Counted from the stretch's first letter, positions 16,788 to 25,067 are shown. The stretch is DNA of 64,000 nt from Nocardioides sp. (GCF_030149505.1 NZ_JASBRN010000045.1:62001-126000); one strand, 5' to 3'. The notes: generated from the letters alone by a model not told the origin. Made by a program: numbers and translations.

Positions 16788-18475
16788 GCGCGCTGGTCCC
16801 GCTGCCCGTGCTGCTGCCCATCCTGGGGGCGGGGGCCTCCCTCGCCCTCTCCAGCTACCCGCGGGTCCAGCGGTGGCTCAGCCTGCTGGTGCTCGTCGCG
16901 GTCGTCGCGGTCGCCGCGGTGCTGCTCGTGCAGGCCGACCGGGAGGGCCCGCAGACCGTGTGGATCGGAGGCTGGCCCGAGACGCTCGGGATCGTCCTGG
17001 TCGCCGACCGGCTGGCCGCGCTGATGCTGCTGGTCAGTGCCGTCGTGACCCTCGCGGTCCTGGCGTACTCCGTCGCCCAGGGCATGACCGAGGACGAGGA
17101 GGGTGCGCCGATCTCGGTCTACCACCCCACGTTCCTGGTGCTGGTCGCCGGCGTCGCCAACGCCTTCCTGGCCGGCGACCTGTTCAACCTCTTCGTCAGC
17201 TTCGAGATGCTGCTCTTCGCCAGCTACGTGCTGCTGACGCTCGGCGGCACCGCGACCCGCCTGCGTGCCGGCACCATCTACGTCCTGGTCAACCTGCTGT
17301 CCTCGACGCTCTTCCTCATCAGCCTGGCGGTCGTGTACGCCGCCACCGGCACCCTCACGCTGGCCCACCTCGCGGTGCGGCTCGAGGAGCTCCCGGACCA
17401 CGTGTCGCTGCTGGTGCAGCTGCTGCTGCTGACCACCTTCGGCATCAAGGCGGCGGTCTTCCCGCTCTCCTTCTGGCTGCCCGACAGCTACCCGACGGCA
17501 CCGGCGCCGGTGACGGCCGTCTTCGCGGGGCTGCTGACCAAGGTCGGCGTCTACGCGATCCTGCGGGTGCAGACCCTCCTCTTCCCCGACAGCCCGCTCA
17601 CCGACCTGCTGCTGTGGGCGGCCCTGCTGACGCTCCTGGTCGGCATCCTGGGCGCGGTGGCGCAGTCGGACATCAAGCGCATGCTCTCCTTCACGCTGGT
17701 CAGCCACATCGGCTACCTCGTGATGGGGATCGCGCTCGCCAGCCGGCTCGGCACGGCGGGCACGACCTTCTACGTCGTCCACCACATCACCATCCAGACC
17801 GCGCTCTTCCTCGTCCTGGGGCTGGTGGAGCGCCGGGCCGGCAGCACGGCGCTGATGCGGATCGGCGGGCTGGCGCGGATCGCCCCGCTGCTCGCGGTGC
17901 TCTTCTTCGTCCCGGCGATGAACCTCGCGGGGATCCCTCCCTTCTCCGGCTTCATCGGCAAGGTCGGGCTCTTCCAGGCCGCGCAGGCGGACGATGGCTG
18001 GTTGGCCTGGACCCTGGTCGGTGCGGGTGCGCTGACCAGCCTCCTGACCTTGTACGCCGTGGCCAAGACCTGGGCGGTGGCGTTCTGGCGCACGCCCCGC
18101 GAGGCGCACGAGGCGCTCGCGGCCATCGGCGGGGACGGCGAGCCGATCCCGGGCCACGACACCGGGCTCGTGCACGAGCACCGCGGCCACGTGCACACGC
18201 CCCGCGGGGTGGTGTCCAAGCAGGACATCGAGGAGGCGCGGCGCCTGGGCGACGACGACACCCCCGACCGCGACTTCCACACACTGATCGAGGCCGGCGA
18301 GGACACGAAGGACTCTCCGCTGGGCATGCTGCTGCCCGCCGGGCTCCTGGTGGCGCTGAGCGTGGTGCTGACCCTGGTGGCCGGTCCGCTCTACGCCTAC
18401 GGCGACCGAGCGGCAGTCGACCTCCACGACCGGCGGCCCTACCTCACCTCGGTCCTCGGGGAGGACCTGCGATGA
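16784..18475 (+). CDS. mnhD: Na+/H+ antiporter subunit D (MnhD/MrpD)
   Basis: A 563-residue NuoN/ND4-like proton-translocating subunit. Landmarks are FVSFEMLLFASYVLL with the conserved Glu, FGIKAAVFPLSFWLPDSYP, and SDIKRMLSFTLVSHIGYLV. Between the last two membrane helices a soluble loop of about 80 residues carries a His-rich stretch (PGHDTGLVHEHRGHVHTPRG) that could bind metal or sense pH. It starts at GTG within the mnhC stop (GTGA), so translation is coupled. Confidence 0.95.
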   Translation: MSALVPLPVLLPILGAGASLALSSYPRVQRWLSLLVLVAVVAVAAVLLVQADREGPQTVWIGGWPETLGIVLVADRLAALMLLVSAVVTLAVLAYSVAQGMTEDEEGAPISVYHPTFLVLVAGVANAFLAGDLFNLFVSFEMLLFASYVLLTLGGTATRLRAGTIYVLVNLLSSTLFLISLAVVYAATGTLTLAHLAVRLEELPDHVSLLVQLLLLTTFGIKAAVFPLSFWLPDSYPTAPAPVTAVFAGLLTKVGVYAILRVQTLLFPDSPLTDLLLWAALLTLLVGILGAVAQSDIKRMLSFTLVSHIGYLVMGIALASRLGTAGTTFYVVHHITIQTALFLVLGLVERRAGSTALMRIGGLARIAPLLAVLFFVPAMNLAGIPPFSGFIGKVGLFQAAQADDGWLAWTLVGAGALTSLLTLYAVAKTWAVAFWRTPREAHEALAAIGGDGEPIPGHDTGLVHEHRGHVHTPRGVVSKQDIEEARRLGDDDTPDRDFHTLIEAGEDTKDSPLGMLLPAGLLVALSVVLTLVAGPLYAYGDRAAVDLHDRRPYLTSVLGEDLR

Positions 18476-19032
18476 GCCCGGTGACCCGGACCCGGCGCGA
18501 CGGGACCTCGCGACCGGCGCGGCACCGCGCGGTCCAGCTCCCGGCGGTGGTGGTGCTGACCCTGGTCTGGCTCGCCCTCTGGGGCTCGGTCGCGCCGCTC
18601 TACGTCCTGGGCGGGGTGCTGGTCGCGGTGGGCACCTGCCTGGTCTTCCCGCTGCCGCCCGTCGACCTCGCCGCCCGGGTGCGTCCGCTCCTGCTGCTGG
18701 CGCTGCTGGGCCGCTTCCTCGTCGACGTCGTCCGCGCCAGCGTGCAGGTCTCGCGGGTCGTGCTGACCCGGGGCCACGTCCGCAACGCCGTGGTGGCCGT
18801 GGACCTGGAGAGCTCCTCGGACTTCGTGCTGACCCTGGTGGCAGCAATGCTCTCGCTGGTCCCGGGCTCGGTGGTGGTCGAGGCGCGGCGCTCCACCCAC
18901 ACCCTCTACCTGCACGTCCTGGACGTGCCCGACGCCGAGGCGGCCGAGGCGTTCCGTCGCAGCGCCCTGGAGCTGGAGCAGCGGGTCCTGGCCGCGCTGC
19001 CGCCCCGCGCGAGCGAGGAGGTGGTCGCGTGA
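18472..19032 (+). CDS. mnhE: Na+/H+ antiporter subunit E (MnhE/MrpE)
   Basis: 186 residues with two or three N-terminal membrane helices (PAVVVLTLVWLALWGSVAPL, LYVLGGVLVAVGTCLVFPLP) and the MrpE hallmark segment LVAAMLSLVPGSVVVE followed by TLYLHVLDV. ATG 18472 overlaps the mnhD stop (ATGA), with GGGGAGG upstream. Part of the seven-function Mrp complex; the subunit's individual role is unknown. Confidence 0.92.
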   Translation: MSPVTRTRRDGTSRPARHRAVQLPAVVVLTLVWLALWGSVAPLYVLGGVLVAVGTCLVFPLPPVDLAARVRPLLLLALLGRFLVDVVRASVQVSRVVLTRGHVRNAVVAVDLESSSDFVLTLVAAMLSLVPGSVVVEARRSTHTLYLHVLDVPDAEAAEAFRRSALELEQRVLAALPPRASEEVVA

Positions 19033-19337
19033 GCGTCGTGCTCCTCCTGGCGACCGCGATGCTCGTGGCCGCGGCGATCCTCCTGACGATCCGAGCCACC
19101 ATCGGCCCGACGATCCTGGACCGCAGCGTCGCGCTGGACGTCCTCGTCGCCGTCACTGTGTGCGGCATCGGCCTGCACGTGGCGTCGACGGGGAAGACGG
19201 TCGCGCTGCCGATCGTGCTGGTGCTCGCGGGCTTCGGCTTCGTCGGCGCGGCCAGCGTCGCGCGCTACGCCAGTCGCAGCGACGACCTGGAGGCCGGACG
19301 CGACGGCGCCGAGGAGATGCGGGGGGACCGACGATGA
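19029..19337 (+). CDS. mnhF: Na+/H+ antiporter subunit F (MnhF/MrpF)
   Basis: A 102-residue subunit with three membrane helices and the family motif RATIGPTILDRSVALDVL near residue 24. Starts at GTG inside the mnhE stop (GTGA). The hydrophilic C-terminus after ARYASRSDDLE is short and charged. Confidence 0.92.
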   Translation: MSVVLLLATAMLVAAAILLTIRATIGPTILDRSVALDVLVAVTVCGIGLHVASTGKTVALPIVLVLAGFGFVGAASVARYASRSDDLEAGRDGAEEMRGDRR

Positions 19338-19699
19338 CGTGGACGGTGGCGCTCGACGTCGCCGCGGCGGCCTGCCTGCTCACCGGCGCACTGCTCGCCC
19401 TGATCGCCGCCATCGGGGTGCTGCGGATGCCCGACCTGCTGAGCCGGATGCACGCCGCGACCAAGCCGCAGGTGCTCGGGACGGTGCTGGTCGTCCTCGG
19501 GGTGGGCCTGGGGCTGCGCGACCCCTCGACCGTGGCGTTGCTCGCCCTGGTCGTGGTGCTGCAGATGACCACAAGCGTGGTGTCGAGCCACCTGATCGGG
19601 CGCGCCTCGTTCCGGGCCGGGCAGGTGCGCCACGACCTGCTGGTCGTCGACGAGCTGAGCGAAGTCCTGGACCACGAGGAGCCGCGGGGGGCGCCCTGA
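19334..19699 (+). CDS. mnhG: Na+/H+ antiporter subunit G (MnhG/MrpG)
   Basis: A 121-residue subunit with three membrane helices; the MrpG signature GVLRMPDLLSRMHAATKPQ is complete, followed by a TLVLLG-like helix. ATG 19334 overlaps the mnhF stop (ATGA). It is the last gene of the operon; the next gene has its own promoter 30 bases on. Confidence 0.93.
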   Translation: MTWTVALDVAAAACLLTGALLALIAAIGVLRMPDLLSRMHAATKPQVLGTVLVVLGVGLGLRDPSTVALLALVVVLQMTTSVVSSHLIGRASFRAGQVRHDLLVVDELSEVLDHEEPRGAP

Positions 19700-19729
19700 C
19701 TGGTCCTGCCACCGACGAATCGTAGGGTT

Positions 19730-19758
19730 TTGCCTATAGGGCATAGGCAACGTAGCGT
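19730..19758 (+). promoter_or_regulatory. Promoter with palindromic operator for the FBP-tetR-bla operon
   Basis: TTGCCTAT (19730-19737) and ATAGGCAA (19743-19750) form a perfect 8-base inverted repeat with a 5-base centre. TTGCCT doubles as a -35 box, 17 bases before TAGCGT (19753-19758), which ends 7 bases before the ATG at 19766. A repressor bound here would block RNA polymerase. The TetR-family protein encoded in the same operon is the obvious candidate. Confidence 0.7.
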
Positions 19759-19765
19759 CGTCGCC

Positions 19766-20251
19766 ATGCTGGCCCTCACCGAACGCGAGATCCGCGGCTC
19801 CTTCGTCAACTGCAGCCGGGGCGAGGTGGCCCGGATGACCGTCCCCGACCTCGACCTCGTCGCGTGGCCCGAGCTGGACTACCTCGGCTGGGTCGACCCG
19901 CGCGCACCCCTGCAGGCCGCCGTCGTCGTGCCCCACGAGGGCGAGCCCGTGGGCGTCCGGCTGCGTCGCAACCAGGGCGGGTCCGGGCGGGCACGCATGT
20001 GCTCGTGGTGCTGCACGGTCCACCCGGGCAGCGGCGTCGCGCTCATGGTCGCCAACCGGGCCGGGCGCGCGGGCCGCGACGGCAACACGACGGGTGCCGA
20101 GGTCTGCGCGGACCTGCGGTGCTCGGCGTACGCCCGAGGCACGCTGCCCGCGCCCTCGGTCTCGACGGTGGCCGAGACCATCCCGGCCGAGCGGCGCACC
20201 GAGCGGCTGCAGGACAACCTGGGCGCCTTCCTGCGGCGGGTGCTCCGGTGA
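19766..20251 (+). CDS. FBP domain-containing protein (treble-clef zinc finger)
   Basis: A 161-residue protein of the family with a C-terminal treble-clef zinc finger related to the fusidic-acid-resistance protein FusB, which binds elongation factor G. Four Cys are placed for zinc: CSWC near residue 75 and C-x4-C (CADLRC) near residue 112, with the end NLGAFLRRVL typical of the family. By family it may act at the ribosome or EF-G; fusidic acid resistance is not established for actinobacterial members. Leaderless ATG behind a palindromic operator. Its stop overlaps the tetR start (GTGA). Confidence 0.8.
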   Translation: MLALTEREIRGSFVNCSRGEVARMTVPDLDLVAWPELDYLGWVDPRAPLQAAVVVPHEGEPVGVRLRRNQGGSGRARMCSWCCTVHPGSGVALMVANRAGRAGRDGNTTGAEVCADLRCSAYARGTLPAPSVSTVAETIPAERRTERLQDNLGAFLRRVLR

Positions 20252-20823
20252 CCCGGGCCGGCCTGGACCGGGCGCGGGTGGTGGCGACGGCCGCCGGCCT
20301 CGCCGACCGGGACGGGGCCGCTGCGCTCACGGTGAGCGCCGTCGCGCGCGAGCTGGGGGTGCGCCCGCCCAGCCTGTACTCCCATGTCGCGGGCGCCCAG
20401 GAGCTGCGCGCGGCCGTCGCCGCACTAGCCCTGACCGAGCTCGCCGACCGCGTGGACCGCGCCCTCGCTGGGCTGGCCGGCGCCGATGCCCTGGTCGCGC
20501 TGGCCGACGCCCACCGCGCGTACGCCGCGGAGCACCCGGGCCGCTTCGCCGCGGCGGGAGCAGCGGGCGCCGGCCTCGTCGACGCGGAGCTCCTCGGTGC
20601 GGGGCGGCGCCACGCGGACCACCTGCTCGCGGTCCTGCGGGGCTACGCGGTCCCGGCCGGGGAGCAGGTGCATGCCGCCCGCTTGGTCGGCAGCCTGCTG
20701 CGCGGCTTCATCGAGCTGGAGGGCGGCGGTGCCTTCGCCGGCAGCAGCCCGCCTGCCGAGGAGTCGTGGGTGCGGGCGCTCGAGCAGCTGGACGCCGTCC
20801 TGCGGACCTGGGGGAGCGCATGA
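20248..20823 (+). CDS. TetR/AcrR family transcriptional regulator
   Basis: A 191-residue repressor-type protein. The N-terminal helix-turn-helix reads LTVSAVARELGVRPPSLYSH at about residues 27-46. The C-terminal ligand domain has the GSLLRGFIELEGGGAF segment of the WHG-type subgroup. GTG 20248 lies within the FBP gene stop and its own stop overlaps the beta-lactamase start, so all three are coupled. It probably binds the palindrome at 19730-19750 and controls its own operon; the inducer is unknown. Confidence 0.87.
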   Translation: MTRAGLDRARVVATAAGLADRDGAAALTVSAVARELGVRPPSLYSHVAGAQELRAAVAALALTELADRVDRALAGLAGADALVALADAHRAYAAEHPGRFAAAGAAGAGLVDAELLGAGRRHADHLLAVLRGYAVPAGEQVHAARLVGSLLRGFIELEGGGAFAGSSPPAEESWVRALEQLDAVLRTWGSA

Positions 20824-21806
20824 GGGGGCGGCGACCGGCAGGCAGGCCGGGGATGCTGGTGGTCCTGGCCGCGACGGCGACGCTGTCGCTGGGCTGCGCC
20901 ACGACGGGCGAGCAGGACGCTGGGTCCACCGGCACGGCACCGGACCGCCGTACGACGTCCGGCGAACCGGCCGCGTCGAGCCCGGCGACCCCGACGTGCG
21001 CGACCGGGGGTCAGGCCGCGCTGGGCGACGGGCTCGACCGGCTCGAGCGTCGGGAGGGCGGACGCGTCGGGGTACACCTGCTCGACACCGGCACGGGGGA
21101 GTCGGTGGGGCACCGCCAGGACGAACGGTTCGCGTTCGCCTCCACGGTGAAGGCGCTCCTGGCCGCGGTGGTGCTCGACCGGCTGCCGGAGGCCGGCCTG
21201 GAGCGGCGGCTGCGGTGGACCGAGGCCGACCTCGTGGACTACTCGCCGGTGACCGAGCAGCACGTCGACGGAGGGCTCACCGTCGCCGAGGTGCTCGAGG
21301 CCGCCGTCACGGTCAGTGACAACACCGCCGCCAACCTGCTCCTCGAGCTCGTGGGAGGCCCGGCCGGCCTGGACCGCGCGCTCGCGGAGGTGGGGGACGA
21401 GACCACCGAGGCCGTGCGCACCGAGCCCACGCTCAACGACTTCACGCCGGGCGACCCGCGCGACACCTCGACGCCGCGTGCCCTCGCGGAGAGCCTGGCC
21501 GCCTTCGCGGTCGGCGACGCGCTGGGCGAGGGCGACCGGCAGGTGCTGGTCGACCTGCTGCGGCGCAACACGACGGGCGACGACCTGGTGCGCGCGGCGG
21601 CCCCCGAGGGTTGGGTGGTCGGCGACAAGACCGGCACCGCGGACTGGGGCACGCGCAACGACATCGCCTTCCTCGAGCCGCCGGGCCGGGAGCCGATCGT
21701 GCTCGCCGTGCTGACGCGCGGGGAGACCGCGGACGCCGAGCCGCGCGACGCGCTGGTCGCCGAGGCCGCCCGGATCGCGCTCCACGCGGTGTGCGCGGAG
21801 CGGTAG
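20820..21806 (+). CDS. bla: Class A beta-lactamase, lipoprotein
   Basis: 328 residues with a lipoprotein signal (lipobox LSLGC at residues 22-26), a Thr/Ser/Pro-rich linker and a class A serine beta-lactamase domain. The family motifs are all present: STVK (active Ser and Lys) near residue 110, SDN in TVSDNTAANLLLE, the omega-loop Glu in RTEPTLND, and KTG in VVGDKTGTADWG. It hydrolyses beta-lactams while anchored outside the membrane. It is the last gene of the operon with FBP and tetR genes; the regulator may tune its expression. The spectrum cannot be read from sequence. Confidence 0.93.
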   Translation: MRGRRPAGRPGMLVVLAATATLSLGCATTGEQDAGSTGTAPDRRTTSGEPAASSPATPTCATGGQAALGDGLDRLERREGGRVGVHLLDTGTGESVGHRQDERFAFASTVKALLAAVVLDRLPEAGLERRLRWTEADLVDYSPVTEQHVDGGLTVAEVLEAAVTVSDNTAANLLLELVGGPAGLDRALAEVGDETTEAVRTEPTLNDFTPGDPRDTSTPRALAESLAAFAVGDALGEGDRQVLVDLLRRNTTGDDLVRAAAPEGWVVGDKTGTADWGTRNDIAFLEPPGREPIVLAVLTRGETADAEPRDALVAEAARIALHAVCAER

Positions 21807-21851
21807 CCGGTCGTCCGCCGGCGACCCGGGCAACCCGGACGAGCGGTCGGG

Positions 21852-22736
21852 TCAGGCAGCCGCTGAGGGCGGCAGGCTGCGGATGAGCTGCCGCAGGCGA
21901 CGGTGATCCAGCGACGCCCCTTCGGCGTCGGCGGCCACCAGGACCTCGGCGTGCATGTCGGGTGAGACCAGGTAGACGTGCGGGGACAGCGGGAACGGCT
22001 CCTGGGCCCAGGCGCAGAGCGCGTCGAAGGCCATCCCCACGGACACGTCCAGCACGGAGTCATCGACCGGGAAGTGCAGCCACATCTCGAACTTGTGGGG
22101 GACCGCGACCAGGACGCCGGAGGGTGGGATCTCTCGGCGCAGGGTCCGGCGCAGCACCTCAGGCAGGACCATGACGCGGCTGGCTCCGAAGGAGTCGTCG
22201 GCGCGGAGCACGTCGACCCACGAGCCTGGGAGGTCGGGGTCGAGGCGACGACGTACGTGTTGTGGCAGCGGGAGTGCCGCGAGGTTCTCGAGCGCACGGG
22301 CGTAGGCGTCGTCGCGCTCGACCTCCACGGTGTGGAGCTTGCCGAGCAGTGCGGTCAGGCCAGGACCCTGGGCCGACAGCACTCCGTGCAGACGCGGCAG
22401 CGGGCGGAGTGGTTCGTACTCGAGGTCGGGCATCGTTGCCGGATTCACGAGCCGCACCCGCAGGTCTTCAGCCCGGATCGCCGCCGTCGGGTCGAAGCCC
22501 GAGAGGAGTGTCGTGACCTGTTCCTGCACCAGACGACGCCATGCCCGCCGTGGCGCCAGGTGCAGTCGTCGCGCCAGGTTGTCGAGCCCCATGATCGGCC
22601 CGTCCGTCAGCTGGAAGGCGCGCCCGTCGACCAGGGTCCAGGTATGACCGCGCGTGCGGAGCACGGCCTCGACCTCGCGCAGCAGCCACCGGGTGTCCTG
22701 CGCGCTCAGAGGGTGTACGTGGGTGGATTCGCTCAT
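21852..22736 (-). CDS. Conserved hypothetical protein
   Basis: A 294-residue soluble protein without signal peptide or membrane helix. The N-terminal part (HPLSAQDTRWLLREVEAVLR, then GHTWTLVDGRAFQLTDG) looks like an actinobacterial hypothetical family, and the C-terminal part contains SGVLVAVPHKFEMWLHFPV and PHVYLVSPDMHAEVLVAAD. The latter recalls DUF1444-like proteins, but I cannot assign it. ATG 22736 (MSESTHVHPL) is chosen over in-frame codons upstream, which would run towards the terminator at 22788. Convergent with the beta-lactamase gene. Confidence 0.6.
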   Translation of the reverse strand: MSESTHVHPLSAQDTRWLLREVEAVLRTRGHTWTLVDGRAFQLTDGPIMGLDNLARRLHLAPRRAWRRLVQEQVTTLLSGFDPTAAIRAEDLRVRLVNPATMPDLEYEPLRPLPRLHGVLSAQGPGLTALLGKLHTVEVERDDAYARALENLAALPLPQHVRRRLDPDLPGSWVDVLRADDSFGASRVMVLPEVLRRTLRREIPPSGVLVAVPHKFEMWLHFPVDDSVLDVSVGMAFDALCAWAQEPFPLSPHVYLVSPDMHAEVLVAADAEGASLDHRRLRQLIRSLPPSAAA

Positions 22737-22787
22737 GCGAGCGATGCAAGCAGGATCCGCGTCCGGGCGTCGGGCTCTCTCCACAGG

Positions 22788-22825
22788 CCCGAGGGCCCCG
22801 CCGCTTGCGCGACGGGGCCCTCGGG
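22788..22825 (-). terminator. Strong terminator downstream of a small minus-strand reading frame
   Basis: A perfect 13-base stem CCCGAGGGCCCCG (22788-22800) and CGGGGCCCTCGGG (22813-22825) with a 12-base loop. It lies 18 bases beyond the stop of the small frame at 22843-22971 on the minus strand. No coding gene ends here from the left, so it probably terminates that small transcript. Confidence 0.7.
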
Positions 22826-22842
22826 TGCAGCAGGTCAGCGAC

Positions 22843-22971
22843 TCAGATGTCGTAGTTCTGACGCGGGATGGCTGCTGACCTGCGCAAACGCTCGATTTCA
22901 GGGGGCTCGTGGGCCGCGCCGGGGCCGCACGTCACCGAGTCGCAACGCGCGCCGCGACGGCGGTTGGACAC
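22843..22971 (-). CDS. Candidate small protein ending in Tyr-Asp-Ile (copy 1)
   Basis: A GTG at 22971 with AAAGGG eight bases upstream opens a 42-residue frame ending RQNYDI. Its end matches a second small frame at 33108-33194 that ends GQTYDI; both have Pro-Glu about 14-17 residues before the end. DNA identity includes a 16-base block (22874-22889). The copies differ by a one-base shift in the middle, so this copy could be a decayed duplicate. A strong terminator follows. I know no family for it; a small secreted or modified peptide precursor is only a guess. Confidence 0.3.
   Translation of the reverse strand: MSNRRRGARCDSVTCGPGAAHEPPEIERLRRSAAIPRQNYDI
22845..22889. repeat. Diverged direct repeat, copy 1
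   Basis: AGATGTCGTAG (22845-22855), a variable 18 bases, and GCTGACCTGCGCAAAC (22874-22889) recur in the same order and strand at 33110-33153. The copy also contains GCAGGTCAGC at 22830-22839, an inverted match of GCTGACCTGC. The two copies bracket the protease-to-sensor-kinase segment. Confidence 0.65.
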
Positions 22972-23083
22972 CAGTTTGACCCTTTCACGGCTCTGCCCAT
23001 GGTCATGGACCAAGAACCCGCGTGCTCTGACACCTCCCGGCGTGTCACTCCCGACGATCTCAGAAGCTCTTGCCACGGTGCGC

Positions 23084-23111
23084 ACAGGCTCCTCACAAGC
23101 TCGCGCCACAG
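23084..23111 (+). promoter_or_regulatory. ACAG direct repeats upstream of the protease gene
   Basis: ACAG at 23084 and ACAA at 23095 are 11 bases apart in the context CACAGGCTCCTCACAAG; another ACAG is at 23108, 13 bases further. The same arrangement precedes three other transcription units of the cluster and fits the tandem sites bound by OmpR-type regulators. Confidence 0.5.
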
Positions 23112-23149
23112 GTTGGTCTCACCAACCCGCAGCACATCGAGGAGCACCC

Positions 23150-24331
23150 ATGAGCCAGCCGTTCTTCCTGCGACCCGCCCTTCGCCGCGCCGGCGCGACG
23201 GTCGCCGCGACCGCGCTCGCGGCGTCCACCGTTCTGACGGTGGTGCCGGCCCACGCGGCCACGGTTCCTCCACCGGCTAGCGCGCTTGAGGTCGACTGGC
23301 CGGGCAGCCCCGCCGACCCAGCGTTCGGCCTGGGGTACGGCGGCTATGGCCGGAATGCGGGTCTCGGCCCGTACGGCGGCTACGCCTCGCCGTACGACCA
23401 GGTCCCGGTGACCGCGGGTCTCGACGCGACCGACGCGACGACCGCGCAGTCACGGGGAGTGGTCATGGTCTCGACGGTGGTCGAGTTCGGGTCAGGCGAG
23501 GGAGCGGGCACCGGCATGGTGATCGACGGCGACGACGGCGTCGTCGTGACCAACCACCACGTGGTCGAAGGAAGCACCGAGGTCACCGTCACGGTGGCCA
23601 CGACGGGTGAGACCTACGACGCTGAGGTCCTGGGCACCGACGCAACCCATGACGTCGCCGTCCTGCTGCTCGTCGACGCGCCCTCGATGCCAGAGGTCAC
23701 GACGAACACCGCCACGCTCGACGTCGGGGACGCCGTCACTGCGGTCGGTGACGCCGGCGGGGACGGCGGCACGCTGACCGCGGCCCCGGGCACCGTGACC
23801 GACCCGCACGAGCCGGTCACGGTGAGCAACGACGACGGCACCGAGACGACGATCCGCAACCTCATCGAGGTCGACGCCGACATCATCTCGGGCGACTCCG
23901 GGGGCGCCCTGCTCGACGGGGACGGGGATGTCGTCGGCATGAACGTCGCAGCGTCGAGCGGGCGCAGCGACATCGTGGGCTACGTCATCCCGATCCGGCG
24001 GGTGCTCCGCATCGCCGACGACATCCTGTCGGGGGAGGAGTCCTCGACCGTCTCGGTCGGGTACGACGCCTTCCTCGGCGTGCAGCTCGTCTCGGGGACT
24101 GGAGCGGCCACGATCGCAGCCGTCCTCGAGGGCGGCGCGGCCGACGAGGCCGGCCTCCGGGCGGGCGACATCGTCACCGCCGTCGCCGGGACGGCCACAC
24201 CGACCATCGCGGCGCTACGCCGGGCTGTCGCCTCGCACGACGCCGGCGACGAGGTCCGGGTCGCCTGGACCGATTCGCTGGGTGAGGCCCACAGCGCCGA
24301 CCTCACCCTCGGGCGCGCCCCCGTCGCCTGA
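23150..24331 (+). CDS. Secreted trypsin-like serine protease with PDZ domain (HtrA-like)
   Basis: 393 residues. A Sec signal peptide ends near VVPAHAA (about residue 36). After it comes a Gly/Tyr-rich linker with GYGG and PYGGY, then a trypsin-fold protease with His in VVTNHHVVEG, Asp in THDVAVLLL and Ser in IISGDSGGALL. A C-terminal PDZ domain starts at FLGVQLVSG and includes AGLRAGDIVTAVAG. It probably degrades or senses misfolded exported proteins at the cell surface. ATG 23150 follows GAGGAG. First gene of the 22.8-33.2 kb segment, with tandem ACAG repeats upstream and its own terminator. Confidence 0.9.
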   Translation: MSQPFFLRPALRRAGATVAATALAASTVLTVVPAHAATVPPPASALEVDWPGSPADPAFGLGYGGYGRNAGLGPYGGYASPYDQVPVTAGLDATDATTAQSRGVVMVSTVVEFGSGEGAGTGMVIDGDDGVVVTNHHVVEGSTEVTVTVATTGETYDAEVLGTDATHDVAVLLLVDAPSMPEVTTNTATLDVGDAVTAVGDAGGDGGTLTAAPGTVTDPHEPVTVSNDDGTETTIRNLIEVDADIISGDSGGALLDGDGDVVGMNVAASSGRSDIVGYVIPIRRVLRIADDILSGEESSTVSVGYDAFLGVQLVSGTGAATIAAVLEGGAADEAGLRAGDIVTAVAGTATPTIAALRRAVASHDAGDEVRVAWTDSLGEAHSADLTLGRAPVA

Positions 24332-24336
24332 GCCCG

Positions 24337-24362
24337 ACGGCCGCGCCCCGCTGGCGCGCCGT
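24337..24362 (+). terminator. Hairpin after the protease gene
   Basis: ACGG-c-CGCGCC (24337-24347) pairs with GGCGCG-CCGT (24353-24362) around a 5-base loop, six bases after the protease stop codon. It separates the protease from the DUF4956 operon. Confidence 0.55.
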
Positions 24363-24367
24363 CACCC

Positions 24368-24404
24368 ACAGGTGCCTCACAGCCCTACGCCAGCCCCTCA
24401 CCAG
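24368..24404 (+). promoter_or_regulatory. Four-fold 11-base periodic repeat upstream of the DUF4956-VTC-CotH operon
   Basis: ACAG at 24368 and 24379, then CCAG at 24390 and 24401, are each exactly 11 bases apart. The left half, CACAGGTGCCTCACAG, matches the sites before the protease and the lipoprotein genes. Likely tandem binding sites for the cluster's OmpR-type regulator. Confidence 0.55.
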
Positions 24405-24454
24405 GTGTGCCGCCCATCGTGGGGGCACCCTCCTCGAACCCAAGGACTTCTCGC

Positions 24455-25066
24455 ATGATGACGTACCTCCTCGCCGGCGCCGACGTCGCCGCCGTCCTCG
24501 TCCTGGCCCTGGCCATCTACTTCCCGCGACACCGGCGTGCGGACCTCGTCGTCGCATTCCTCGCCGTGAACGTCGGTGTCCTGGCCGTCACGATCGCGCT
24601 GTCGAGCAGCGCCGCCACCATCGGCCTGGGACTGGGCTTGTTCGGCGTGCTGTCCATCATCCGTCTGCGCTCCGCCGAGCTGGGACAGCACGAGATCGCC
24701 TACTACTTCTCCTCCCTCGCGCTCGGCCTCATCGGCGGCCTGGGCTTCGACGACCCGACGCTCGCCGTGGCCCTCATGGGCCTGGTCGTCGGCGTGATGG
24801 CGGTCGCCGACACCGCCGCACTTCGCCGAGGCGCCCGTCAGCAGATCGTGGTGCTCGACTCGGCGATCACGAATGAAGCGGACCTCGTTGAGCGTCTCGA
24901 GCTGGTCCTGGACGCCCGCATCCACCGTGCTGTCCCGCTGCGCGTCGACCTTGTCAACGACTCGACGACCGTCGACGTGCGTTATGCGCAGCAGGCGTCA
25001 CGAGCGACCATGCCCGAGTCGGAGCGCACCACCGGCGCCGCGTCGAACACCCTCGCGGCCCGCTGA
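24455..25066 (+). CDS. DUF4956 membrane protein
   Basis: 203 residues. Four or five membrane helices fill residues 5-130, including the family's conserved LFGVLSIIRLRSAELGQ and EIAYYFSSLALGLIGGLGF segments; a soluble alpha/beta tail of about 85 residues follows. DUF4956 proteins occur next to VTC polyphosphate polymerases and CotH proteins in many bacteria; the function is unknown, perhaps a membrane anchor or channel partner of the polymerase. ATG 24455 has AAGGA eight bases upstream (a second ATG follows directly). First gene of a three-gene operon; only one base separates it from the next gene. Confidence 0.88.
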   Translation: MMTYLLAGADVAAVLVLALAIYFPRHRRADLVVAFLAVNVGVLAVTIALSSSAATIGLGLGLFGVLSIIRLRSAELGQHEIAYYFSSLALGLIGGLGFDDPTLAVALMGLVVGVMAVADTAALRRGARQQIVVLDSAITNEADLVERLELVLDARIHRAVPLRVDLVNDSTTVDVRYAQQASRATMPESERTTGAASNTLAAR

Positions 25067-25067
25067 C

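Noticed and set aside
19730..19765. Upstream TTG start for the FBP-domain gene
   Set aside because: It would translate through the -35/-10 promoter and the operator; the ATG at 19766 fits the leaderless pattern.
22788..22825. Terminator assigned to the hypothetical gene at 21852
   Set aside because: That gene is on the minus strand and starts to the left of the hairpin, so the hairpin is upstream of it, not downstream.
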